Of a DNA stretch of 64,000 bases, positions 54,980-62,689 are shown in pieces. Origin of the DNA: an uncultured Clostridia bacterium (GTDB taxonomy: Bacteria; Bacillota; Clostridia; Christensenellales; UBA1242); the NCBI GenBank assembly GCA_944384535.1, contig CALWTS010000031.1, forward strand, positions 62,001-126,000, in the 5' to 3' direction. Every line of letters starts with the position of its first letter. Position 1 is the stretch's first letter. Under the pieces are notes generated by a model. That model did not search any database, was not told the DNA's origin, and saw only the letters and a program-made list of their open reading frames with translations. The position numbers and the translations under genes were made by a program.

Positions 54980-55645
54980 TTAATTTAAAATTTCTCTTAA
55001 AAGTTGAAAAGCACTAATATTCCCTGAATAACCTTTTGGATTTAGAGGACTTGGATGATAAATTGGAAACACTTTATATTCCTCCCCTTCTATATTAATT
55101 TTAAAAATTTTACCAACATAATTAGAAAATTTTTTAATTTTTACACCTAACAATACTTGTGTCGGATAGATTCCCATAGGAACTAAAATTCTACAAGGAA
55201 TGCTTTTTATTTGTTCCAACAAAATTGAAAAACAATTTTTCGAAGCCTTGGTAAGTAATTTTCTATCTTCTATTATACATTTACAACATTCTGTAAAATA
55301 AATATCTTTTATCGAATAATTAATTTCATTTAAAAGTTTTTCTAAAGTTCTTCCGCTTGCTTGAAGTTTAAAATCTTTATTGTAAAATGCTTTATGTGAA
55401 ATAATCCAGCCATCTTTTGCAGGACTTTCTCCAATAATAATAAAAGGAGTGGTACCGATTTGAATTGATACCTCTTTTAATTTTTTTAAGTTACCACACT
55501 TACAACAATCTAAAATTTCATTCTGAATTTTTTCTATCATAACCTTACAATAAGAAATTATATCGATTACCAACTTTTCTGTCAATAAAATATTTTTTAT
55601 TATCAAAGGTTTTGTTTTAATTAAAAAGTTTACTATACTAGGCAT
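54980..55645 (-). CDS. Uracil-DNA glycosylase family protein
   Basis: 221 residues (or 185 from the internal ATG at 55537). CCKCGNL near residue 48 and IIGESPAKDGW (about 73-83, the GxxPAxxG motif) plus the C-terminal HPSPLNPKG (about 199-207) are those of family 4/5 UDGs; a C...C...C pattern (CCKC, CCKC) may bind a 4Fe-4S cluster. The upstream start has no ribosome binding site; family members start near the internal ATG. It removes uracil from DNA. The start is uncertain. Confidence 0.8.
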   Translation of the reverse strand: MPSIVNFLIKTKPLIIKNILLTEKLVIDIISYCKVMIEKIQNEILDCCKCGNLKKLKEVSIQIGTTPFIIIGESPAKDGWIISHKAFYNKDFKLQASGRTLEKLLNEINYSIKDIYFTECCKCIIEDRKLLTKASKNCFSILLEQIKSIPCRILVPMGIYPTQVLLGVKIKKFSNYVGKIFKINIEGEEYKVFPIYHPSPLNPKGYSGNISAFQLLREILN

Positions 55646-55659
55646 ATAAAGGAGGATTT

Positions 55660-56139
55660 ATGAAAAAATTAGTAGTTTATTTTAGTGCAACAGGACACAC
55701 AAAAAAATTAGCCGAAAGAATTGCAAAACTTTCTAATTCAGACTTGTTTGAAATAAAACCTAAAATTCCATACTCCAATGATGACTTAAACTGGATGAAT
55801 GATAAAAGTCGATCATCTTTAGAAATGAAAAATCTTGACTTTAGACCAGAAATAGATGATGCGACAATTGAAATAAAAAATTATGATATTATATTTTTGG
55901 GATTTCCTATTTGGTGGTATATAGCTCCTACAATCATAAATACATTTTTAGAAAAATATAATTGGCAAAATAAAACAATTATTCCTTTTGCAACTTCCGG
56001 TGGCTCCAATATGGGAAAAACTAATTTATACCTTTTACCATCTTGTAATAATGCAAATTTAATAGAAGGAAAAAGATTTTTAACAACTGTTTCTGATAAA
56101 GAATTAAAGAATTGGATTGATGAAAAAATAAAAACATGA
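55660..56139 (+). CDS. Flavodoxin
   Basis: 159 residues. The FMN phosphate loop is FSATGHTKKLAERIA (SATGHTK, residues 9-15), and GFPIWWYIAPTIINTFLEKY with ATSGGSNMG completes the flavin-binding site, as in flavodoxin_4-type proteins of Clostridia. It carries electrons to unknown partners. AAGGAGG site. Nearby GNAT, NUDIX and UDG genes do not suggest a partner. Confidence 0.9.
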   Translation: MKKLVVYFSATGHTKKLAERIAKLSNSDLFEIKPKIPYSNDDLNWMNDKSRSSLEMKNLDFRPEIDDATIEIKNYDIIFLGFPIWWYIAPTIINTFLEKYNWQNKTIIPFATSGGSNMGKTNLYLLPSCNNANLIEGKRFLTTVSDKELKNWIDEKIKT

Positions 56140-56165
56140 TTTAAATATCATGTTTTTTATTTTAT
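56131..56165 (+). terminator. Terminator of the flavodoxin gene
   Basis: Stem AAAACATGAT/ATCATGTTTT with a T run at 56156-56165. Confidence 0.85.
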
Positions 56166-56210
56166 AAATTGTAAAAGCTTATATTTTTCTATTTCATAAA
56201 TTAAAAAATT

Positions 56211-56540
56211 TTATTTTTCACATCCACACTCAAAATCATATGCATATTCACTTGGCTTATTTTGATAGAAAACAGCATTATTGGCGGAAGCCCAAATATA
56301 ATTATCACAACATTTTGTTGTAAATGTTGCAGACTCCGACTCAGAATCTGCCCAAGTACCTATTTGATGTAAAACATTATGTCCATTTTCTTCAACAACT
56401 ACATACTTAAAAGTATTTTTACTATTTCCCCAATTATCAAAAACATTCCTATTTCCACAACCAGAAAAAGTTACTAATGATGTTAAAGTAAGTGTTACCA
56501 TTAAAGTCGCTAAAACTTTTCTTTTTGTATTGCTTTTCAT
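56211..56540 (-). CDS. Small secreted lipoprotein
   Basis: 109 residues. Signal peptide and lipobox VTFSGC (Cys about residue 28). The mature part has four further Cys (TKCCDNYIW, ECGCEK) and no known motif. It might be disulfide- or metal-binding. Strong GGAG site. Single gene; no partner visible. Confidence 0.6.
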   Translation of the reverse strand: MKSNTKRKVLATLMVTLTLTSLVTFSGCGNRNVFDNWGNSKNTFKYVVVEENGHNVLHQIGTWADSESESATFTTKCCDNYIWASANNAVFYQNKPSEYAYDFECGCEK

Positions 56541-56601
56541 TTTTAATTTCTCCTTTTCGAAGAATATTATCTCATATTAGATACCTATTGTCAATATGTT
56601 T

Positions 56602-57054
56602 TTAAATTTTAAACAAGCCTTTCATTATCGATAAAGAAAAATCTAAACTCTCTTTTTTATTTTCGGTACTACAATGAGTAATTGAATATATTATTTTATT
56701 ATTAACTAATGTTATAACTACTATAGTAAAATTAATTCCATCATAAAATATTAAATAATCGATACTTCTTCCATCTTCAGAAATCAGTTTATCTCTTTCT
56801 GTGAGTTTTAATTTTGCTTTATTATTTGCATCAATATATTCATCGATTATTTCATTATAATCGATTTTATTTCCATCTGTAAGATAATTTACAAGTAAAA
56901 TCCAATTAGTGTTTTCCCTTCCCAAAACAAGCAAACAATCTTTTTTTTGTTGATAAGTATAATTTAGTTTTTTTAAAAGTTCATCTTTTTTATAAATCAT
57001 TGTTCCTGAAGGCAAATAAAATTTTATTCCCATTTTCTCAAAATTTACTTCCAT
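56602..57054 (-). CDS. Small soluble protein of unknown function
   Basis: 150 residues, alternating strands and helices with no signal or membrane segment (MEVNFEKMGIKFYLPSGTMI, CLLVLGRENTNWILLVNYL, IIYSITHCSTEN). No motif recognised. A strong AGAGGA site precedes the ATG. It lies 41 bp downstream of the nucleotidyltransferase gene in the same direction, so the two may form one transcript. Confidence 0.5.
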   Translation of the reverse strand: MEVNFEKMGIKFYLPSGTMIYKKDELLKKLNYTYQQKKDCLLVLGRENTNWILLVNYLTDGNKIDYNEIIDEYIDANNKAKLKLTERDKLISEDGRSIDYLIFYDGINFTIVVITLVNNKIIYSITHCSTENKKESLDFSLSIMKGLFKI

Positions 57055-57095
57055 AAAATCCTCTTATTTAATAATTTTAAAATTCCATAAATCAT

Positions 57096-57890
57096 TTATG
57101 GTAATTCTACTTCATATTCTTCATCAAACTCTTTAGCAGAAGTTTTCACAAAATTATATAAATCAATTAAAGAATTTAATTTTTCCGTCAAATTATCACT
57201 AGGTTTTACACATTTGTTAAATAATTCTATAAACGTGTCGTTAGGTTTTGTGTTTCCAGCATCTTTACCTATATATTTATCATAATAATCCGGATTGTTA
57301 TAAACTTTATAAGCTTTAGCAAATCCAACTTGTGCTTCTCCATTAAATTTTGAATAAAAACTTCTTATCATTTCTAAAACATTGTAATATACATAATCAA
57401 ATTCTACATCATTCTTATCAAAAATGTTTTTCAGACTAGAAATTCTATTAGAAATTTGAGCTAATTCAAGTTTTAAATTTTGATTTTGTTGTTTATGATT
57501 TTTCACATAATAATCTTTAGCTGTTTTTAAAAAATTATTAACTAAACCATAATTATCTACTAAAATGAATCCATTTTGATACAAAGCAACCTGAGAAGGC
57601 GTGTTTGAATTTGTATATTTTATTGTCTCTGACAAAAATTCCTCTATAGGCTTAATAAAATATTCAAACTTTTGTCCTCTAAAAACTTTAACTCCACGAG
57701 TAACAAAATCAGCTTTATTCACCAATAACAACATATCAATATCACTAGAATTTTGAAAATTGCCAGTTGTTGAAGATCCATAAATTATACAACCTAATAT
57801 ATTTGTTGGATCTAACACTTTTTGCAATAACACCTCATTATAAAATGCCAATGATAATTTTTTTAAATTATCATCAATCTTTTCTAACAT
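57096..57890 (-). CDS. Nucleotidyltransferase-domain protein
   Basis: 264 residues from the ATG at 57888-57890 (TGAGG site; an upstream ATG would add 15 unlikely residues). The Pol-beta-type motif GSSTTGNFQNSSDIDMLLLV (GS...G..SDIDxxx, about residues 38-57) supplies the catalytic aspartates. The C-terminal 150 residues are helical, as in MNT/HEPN-type or aminoglycoside-type transferases. Substrate unknown. Confidence 0.75.
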   Translation of the reverse strand: MLEKIDDNLKKLSLAFYNEVLLQKVLDPTNILGCIIYGSSTTGNFQNSSDIDMLLLVNKADFVTRGVKVFRGQKFEYFIKPIEEFLSETIKYTNSNTPSQVALYQNGFILVDNYGLVNNFLKTAKDYYVKNHKQQNQNLKLELAQISNRISSLKNIFDKNDVEFDYVYYNVLEMIRSFYSKFNGEAQVGFAKAYKVYNNPDYYDKYIGKDAGNTKPNDTFIELFNKCVKPSDNLTEKLNSLIDLYNFVKTSAKEFDEEYEVELP

Positions 57891-58045
57891 ATTTACCTCA
57901 CACACAATTATAACATAAATCCAGGCTTTATGCATTATATTTTATAAAAATTATGCTATTATTTTTATTTTACAAAATCTTAAATTTATGATAAAATGAT
58001 TCAAAAGATAAAAGATAAATATAATAAAGATTATAAAGAGGAATT

Positions 58046-58552
58046 ATGTATTTTAGAAAAATTACAACCTTAGATGCAGAAAAATTAAGTGGTTTAATTA
58101 AAGAAATGAATGAAAATTTATTTAACAAATCATGGTTTTTAACCATGGAAAGTGACTTAAATAATGTTATAAAAATGATAAACAATGATCGTTTTTATAT
58201 CCTTGGTGCTTTTGATGGTGAAGATTTAGCGGGTATTGCATCTCTTGATTATAAAAACGGAAAATTACCACAAAAATATGAATTTCCAAATTGGTGTAAC
58301 ATTAGTAAAATGGTTGAATTTTCTTTTAGTATAGTCGCTTTGAAATATAGAGGAAAAGGTTTAATGTATGACTTGCTTAAGAAAATAAAAGAAATTGCCA
58401 TATCTCAAGGATTTGAATTTGCTTGTTGTACAGTGCACAATGATAACTACCCTAGTAAAAAAAATTTACTAAAAATAGGGTTTTCTTATTATATGTCAAT
58501 TGAACAATATACCGAATTTCCTAGAAACTTAATGCTAATGAAATTAAATTAA
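58046..58552 (+). CDS. GNAT family N-acetyltransferase
   Basis: 168 residues. The acetyl-CoA loop ALKYRGKGLMYDLLKKI (about 93-109) is followed by CCTVHNDNYPSKKNLLKIGFSYYM. N-terminal YFRKITTLDAEKLSGL and GAFDGEDLAGIASLDYKNGK fit the fold. Substrate unknown. AGAGGA site. It lies 20 bp before the Ham1-type pseudogene. Confidence 0.85.
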   Translation: MYFRKITTLDAEKLSGLIKEMNENLFNKSWFLTMESDLNNVIKMINNDRFYILGAFDGEDLAGIASLDYKNGKLPQKYEFPNWCNISKMVEFSFSIVALKYRGKGLMYDLLKKIKEIAISQGFEFACCTVHNDNYPSKKNLLKIGFSYYMSIEQYTEFPRNLMLMKLN

Positions 58553-58572
58553 TTTTATTTAAAAGGATACAT

Positions 58573-59152
58573 ATGTTTAACCTTATATTTGTTACCTCGA
58601 ATAAAGGAAAATTATTGTCTGCTCAAAATCAATTAAAAGATTTAGTAAATCTTGAATATTGTAATATTGATATAAAAGAACCAATGTAAATGATATTGAT
58701 TATATTGCAGAGTATAAAGTTAAAGAAGCTTATAAAATTGTTAATAAACCTTGTATTGTGCTTGATGCAGGATTTTATATTGTTAATTATCCCGGTAATC
58801 CATTATTTCCCAGAGCTTACCCTCGAAGAGAACTATTAGAAAAAATAGGAATTAAGGGATTATTAAAAAAAATGGAAAACATCGAAGATAGAAGTTGCTA
58901 TTTTAAAGAATGTCTTGCGTATTTTGATGGGAAAATATTAAAAAAATTTTATGGAATGAGTTCTGGCTCTTTATCAAAGGAAATAAGAGGTATTGATACT
59001 GAAATAAATGGTCAGAATTATGGTATGTTTTTATTCCACAAAATTGCATAAAAACGCTTGCGGAAATGAATGATATGGAAAGACAAACTAGAAAAGATGG
59101 ACACACAAATTCATTTTTAGAATTTAAAAAATGGGTTTTAAATTCTGAATAA
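58573..59152 (+). pseudogene. Frameshifted Ham1/RdgB-type NTP pyrophosphatase
   Basis: Starts MFNLIFVTSNKGKLLSAQNQ (the SNKGK motif of Ham1 family house-cleaning pyrophosphatases) with an AAAGG site. It stops at 58687; the next frame continues VNDIDYIAEYKVKEAYKIV and CIVLDAGFYIVNYPG, stops at 59051, and a third frame gives IPQNCIKTLAEM ... GHTNSFLEFKKW to 59152. Two single-base losses (near 58686 and in the T run near 59033) explain both breaks. The enzyme would hydrolyse non-canonical purine triphosphates; this copy is probably non-functional unless the reads contain errors. Confidence 0.8.
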
Positions 59153-59219
59153 TGAAATAAATAAAAAACAGACTAAATTAGTCATAGAAAATTGAAACTT
59201 GCAGTTTTTAGACTAAAAG

Positions 59220-59253
59220 ATAAAGAGCATATATTTGAATATGCTCTTTTTTC
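59220..59253. terminator. Terminator of the serine recombinase gene
   Basis: Stem AAAGAGCATAT/ATATGCTCTTT (59222-59249) with T and A runs on the two sides. Confidence 0.85.
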
Positions 59254-59258
59254 TTTGC

Positions 59259-60767
59259 CTAGATTACTGAATAGACATCATAAGTTAAAGTTTTTGTTCT
59301 AGTTGTTCCACCTTTGAAAGTTCTAGTTATTTCAAGTGTTTCAGTAAATGCATAACTTTTAATTGGTACATATTCGGTATTGCTTTGGTTTATTGAATAG
59401 TTAAGTCCAATTTCTATTTTATCTTCATATACTTTAACAAACTTTAGAAATAAATCTATTGCTTTGTCAGGACATTCTTTCATTGTTAATTTAAAGAAAT
59501 TTTGTATATCTTCTCTTGTTAATTCATAGCTAACTTTAGATTCTTCAATTATCAATTTTTCGCTTAAACCTTTTCTTTGTGTTTCAAGTTCTTCCAATCT
59601 AGATTTTGTTGTTTCAGTGATTATTCCTTTTTCTATTGCAGACATTATATTTGAAATAGCTGTATTTACTCTTTGCAAGTCAGATTTAATGCTTATAAGT
59701 GAATTGTTGTTCTTTGTTCGTTTCTTGTTTTCTTCATAGATTAAATCGGTTATTGTGTCTAGATTCTTTTGAATTGTGAATTGTTGTTTAAAGAATTTAT
59801 CTACAACACCTTCTATAAAGTTCTTTTCAGTAATTCTTGTTAAGCAGTTGTCATCTTTCTTTGTTGAAATACATTTGTAATATCTTAAATAGTTTCCATT
59901 TCTAGATTTTGTTGAAAATGGATACATTTTTCTATTACAATGACCACAATATAGTTTGTCTTTAATTCTAAAGATTTCGTGATTATCTTTTCTGCAACCA
60001 TATCTAGTTAAATTCATTCTTTTTTGTACTTTATCAAATAGTTCTTTAGTTATTATTTGTGGGTAAATTTTATCATATACTTTGCCATTAACTGAATATT
60101 CGCCAGTATATAGTTTTCTTTTGAGCATATCTCTTATTGTTTGTGGTATAAACTTATGTCCATTTCTTGTTATATTTTCTTTTTCAAAATCTCTTGATAT
60201 TTGCAATATTGTTTTTCCACTAGCATAATCTTCAAATATTCTTTTTAAAATTATTGCTTCTTCTTCATTTATCTTTAACATTTTATTCTCCTTTATATAG
60301 CCGAAAGATACATCTCCTATAACATGTCCTTTCATCCTTGATTCGTGAAGTCCACGACTTACTTTTTGAGCAAGTTCTTCACTAAAGTATTGATTCATTC
60401 CTTCGAGTAATGATTCAAGCAAAACTCCTTCAGGTGTTTCTGGAATATTTTCCATAGCGGACAAAAGTTTTATTCCATTATCTTTTAAGTGTTTTCTGTG
60501 TATTGCAGCTTCATATTTGTTTCTTGCAAATCTGTCTAATTTATACACCAAAACATAGCTCCATTTTTTGTTGTTGCTATCTTTTAACATTCTTTGGAAT
60601 GAATATCTTTCATCTGTTGTTCCACTTATTGCTCTGTCGATATATGAATCAACGATGATGATGTTGTTGCGTTTTGCAAAGTCTTGACATACATGTACTT
60701 GACCTTCAATACTTTGTTCAGTTTGGTTTGTACTGGAATATCTAGCATATATTACTGCTGTTTTCAT
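59259..60767 (-). CDS. Large serine recombinase of a mobile element
   Basis: 502 residues. Resolvase domain: YARYSSTNQTEQSIEGQ (nucleophile Ser about 10-11), YIDRAISGT, VYKLDRFARN. Recombinase domain: GYIKENKMLKINEEEAIILKRIF, IRDMLKRKLYTGEY. Zinc ribbon: CGHCNRKM ... RYYKCIST..C. A coiled coil follows near 360-415. Such enzymes integrate and excise elements at attP/attB without host cofactors. AGGAGAT site; 177 bp after rep, so it is transcribed with it. It may recognise att sites near 59160-59250 and beyond 62450, but I could not find a matching core. Confidence 0.93.
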   Translation of the reverse strand: MKTAVIYARYSSTNQTEQSIEGQVHVCQDFAKRNNIIIVDSYIDRAISGTTDERYSFQRMLKDSNNKKWSYVLVYKLDRFARNKYEAAIHRKHLKDNGIKLLSAMENIPETPEGVLLESLLEGMNQYFSEELAQKVSRGLHESRMKGHVIGDVSFGYIKENKMLKINEEEAIILKRIFEDYASGKTILQISRDFEKENITRNGHKFIPQTIRDMLKRKLYTGEYSVNGKVYDKIYPQIITKELFDKVQKRMNLTRYGCRKDNHEIFRIKDKLYCGHCNRKMYPFSTKSRNGNYLRYYKCISTKKDDNCLTRITEKNFIEGVVDKFFKQQFTIQKNLDTITDLIYEENKKRTKNNNSLISIKSDLQRVNTAISNIMSAIEKGIITETTKSRLEELETQRKGLSEKLIIEESKVSYELTREDIQNFFKLTMKECPDKAIDLFLKFVKVYEDKIEIGLNYSINQSNTEYVPIKSYAFTETLEITRTFKGGTTRTKTLTYDVYSVI

Positions 60768-60869
60768 TTGGTTTTATCTCCTTTTATATTTTTTTATTTA
60801 TCTTTCGATACCCAGCGAAAGAACAAAAAGGGATAATTATTTTTCAGTGTTATAATCTTTCTTTTAGTG

Positions 60870-60907
60870 GTCAAGGGTTGCGAAAAGCAATACAATTTAC
60901 CCTTGAC
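60870..60907. repeat. Nested inverted repeat between rep and recombinase
   Basis: Outer arms GTCAAGGG (60870-60877) / CCCTTGAC (60900-60907); inner TTGC/GCAA with loop GAAAA. It could be a nick-site hairpin of rolling-circle replication or a transcription signal. Confidence 0.6.
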
Positions 60908-60944
60908 AACTAAGACTTTTTGTGCACAATTCGCGGGCGAAAGA

Positions 60945-61820
60945 TTAATAACCCTTTGGTAGCTTATCTATTAACTCTTTGCTAACAGTTCCTAAAACCT
61001 CTCCAGTAGAAAAGTTCAAACATCTAAAGTTGTCAAATAGCAGTATCTTTCTATCTTCTTGTCCGATAGTGCAAACAACATCATCTTCGAGTATATCTGT
61101 TATGAAAAATGTCTGTAAGTGTTTTGAATAGATTACTTTTTCACCAGTTTTTCGTATATATTTAAGCATATACATAATGGATTCTTGAGTATGATTAGCA
61201 TTTTCTATTTTGCTAAAGTCATTTCTTCCAAAACTCTCCAAAAAGAATATGTTTTGGTGTGTAATTTGCATTTGATGAGTTTTGGTTGAATAATCTCTAG
61301 TTTCTATAATTTCGCCAACCATTTCGGCTATTACAAATATTCCATGAAAATGTAATCTTTTTTGTTCAGGGCTTCGTTCAAAGACTCCTATATATTTCCA
61401 ACCTTTGCGAGTGGAAAGGTGTCTTAAGCAATTTAGAAATTTAACTCTAAATTCTTCTTCAGTGAGTTTTGAAGAATCATAAGTGAAAGTGCAGAAGTAG
61501 TTCCATTGTTGTAAATTGGCTTTTCGGAATAATCTTGTAAGTCTTACAATTCTGTTTCGTTTTTCTTTTTCAATTACTTTGTTTACGATTTCTTTAGTTT
61601 TTTCAATATCTTTTACTTTTTCGTTTAGTTCATTTACAATTCGTTCTTTCTTTTCCTGTTTGGTTTCATCAGTACATTCATTTAACATTTCTTTAACTTT
61701 CGATTCTGTTTCAGTAGGTTTTACTGATTTATGCTTTTTCTTTTTCCAACTTTGAGTTGTTTTTGGTATGCCAATGTAATGACTACCATCGAAATATACT
61801 TTAGTTTCTTGATAGTCCAT
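60945..61820 (-). CDS. HUH-type replication initiation protein (rolling-circle Rep)
   Basis: 291 residues from the ATG at 61818-61820 (AAAGGAG site; an upstream TTG would add 7 residues). Motif 1 YFCTFTYD (about 108-115), motif 2 RLHFHGIFV (His157 and His159, the HUH pair), and motif 3 YMLKYIRKTG (catalytic Tyr217 and Lys220). This is the three-motif layout of rolling-circle replication initiators. A charged coiled coil fills residues 28-95. It nicks the element's origin. Its gene overlaps the 42-codon ORF upstream and precedes the recombinase. Confidence 0.85.
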   Translation of the reverse strand: MDYQETKVYFDGSHYIGIPKTTQSWKKKKHKSVKPTETESKVKEMLNECTDETKQEKKERIVNELNEKVKDIEKTKEIVNKVIEKEKRNRIVRLTRLFRKANLQQWNYFCTFTYDSSKLTEEEFRVKFLNCLRHLSTRKGWKYIGVFERSPEQKRLHFHGIFVIAEMVGEIIETRDYSTKTHQMQITHQNIFFLESFGRNDFSKIENANHTQESIMYMLKYIRKTGEKVIYSKHLQTFFITDILEDDVVCTIGQEDRKILLFDNFRCLNFSTGEVLGTVSKELIDKLPKGY

Positions 61821-61929
61821 TTTGTTTCTCCTTTTCTTCAAGGATTAAATTAAGCATGGCAACAATAAACTCATGGTCGATAAGCGATAAATCTAGCACA
61901 TTTTTGATTTCGTTAGTTGTTTTTTGCAT
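61801..61929 (-). CDS. Small acidic helical protein of the mobile element
   Basis: 42 residues (MQKTTNEIKNVLDLSLIDHE then FIVAMLNLILEEKEKQNG). AAAGGAG site 8 nt before the ATG. It overlaps the start of rep by 20 bp, so its translation may drive that of rep. No function recognised; possibly an accessory or copy-control protein. Confidence 0.6.
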   Translation of the reverse strand: MQKTTNEIKNVLDLSLIDHEFIVAMLNLILEEKEKQNGLSRN

Positions 61930-61959
61930 TTTTTTAACTCCTTTTTTAATTTTTTGGAA

Positions 61960-61996
61960 TTAAAAAAGACATAGAAAAAGATTGTTTTTCTACGCC
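61960..61996 (-). terminator. Terminator/attenuator in the rep leader
   Basis: Reading leftward, CGTAGAAAAA ... TTTTTCTATG followed by TCTTTTTTAA, located between the leader peptide and the first small gene. Upstream of it, GCCTTA/TAAGGC (about 62007-62030) forms a second hairpin that could compete. Confidence 0.65.
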
Positions 61997-62064
61997 AAAA
62001 TGTTTACTGCCTTATATTTTCCCTTAAGGCTAAGGTCGGTACTTTTTTTATTTTTAATGGTTAC

Positions 62065-62103
62065 TTAAAACCTAACTAACTTATTCTTATCTAAACTATA
62101 CAT
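62065..62103 (-). CDS. Putative 12-residue leader peptide
   Basis: ATG at 62101-62103, product MYSLDKNKLVRF, followed by a competing hairpin and a terminator before the rep operon. Its start has no clear ribosome binding site (an AAAAGGAC sits about 40 nt upstream and is nearer another ATG). Ribosome-coupled attenuation is plausible but unproven. Confidence 0.3.
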   Translation of the reverse strand: MYSLDKNKLVRF

Positions 62104-62369
62104 CTGTAATCTTTCTAATTGTTCAACATTTGCGTTGTCCTTTTAATTCAGTTGTTTTTGTGTTTCTAACTTGTGCACCAATTAAAAACACAATTTAGTA
62201 ATACCATTTGAAACTCAAAAAGTGAATGACATAACTTGACATCTTCTTGATGTTTATATGACTTATTTTTGATTTCATTTGATATGACTTAGCTTTTAGT
62301 TAGTCGACTTTCAACTAAAGGCACTTTGAGAGTATCACGAAAATTTTGAAAAAACAAGAAAGTAAACCT

Positions 62370-62411
62370 ATACTTTACCTATACAAAATCCAAACAAACA
62401 TATACTTTACC
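62370..62411. repeat. Direct and inverted repeats near the element's upstream end
   Basis: Two identical 11-mers TATACTTTACC at 62370-62380 and 62401-62411, 31 bp apart (about three helix turns), and the related reverse sequence GTTTGGGTAG at 62439-62448, facing TACCCAAAC at 62408-62416. Candidate operator or iteron set upstream of the leader. Confidence 0.6.
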
Positions 62412-62468
62412 CAAACTTAATGCAAACAAAAGTATAATGTTTGGGTAGTTTGTTAGGATTTGTATTCA

Positions 62469-62604
62469 AACTTGCTGCTTGAATGTTCCAGTGAAAATAC
62501 ATACATGAGCAAAAAAAAGAAGGCGTACCCACAATTGCTTTAGCATGTGGACGCCTTTTTTGCTCATGTTATTTTCCATTCAAGCAGTTTGGGCTCAGCA
62601 AGTT
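62469..62604 (-). terminator. Large nested hairpin with terminator core
   Basis: Outer AACTTG/CAAGTT, then CTGCTTGAATG (62475-62485)/CATTCAAGCAG (62577-62587), then ACATGAGCAAAAAA/TTTTTTGCTCATGT and an innermost GGCGT..CCCAC/GTGG.ACGCC. Leftward the inner stem is followed by TCTTTTTTTT, so it probably terminates the DUF1998 gene. Confidence 0.8.
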
Positions 62605-62614
62605 TTATTTAGAA

Positions 62615-62682
62615 GTGTGCTTGTCTTCGGTGGAGCGAAGCGACACCGACTTGTATCAAGACAAGCACACGTTTAAATGCCA
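62615..62682 (-). repeat. Palindromic dispersed repeat, copy 2
   Basis: Same element as at 18337-18407, opposite orientation: 13-bp inverted repeats GTGTGCTTGTCTT (62615-62627) and its complement (62658-62670), GC-richer core, and flank TAAATGCCA (62674-62682) matching TGGCATTTA. It lies 8 bp downstream of the stop of the DUF1998 gene. Confidence 0.85.
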
Positions 62683-62689
62683 TACATTT

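Noticed and set aside
59153-62680. Clear attL/attR core for the serine recombinase
   Set aside because: Only short, imperfect matches (such as AAACTTGC at about 59200 and 62468) were found, not enough to call an attachment site.
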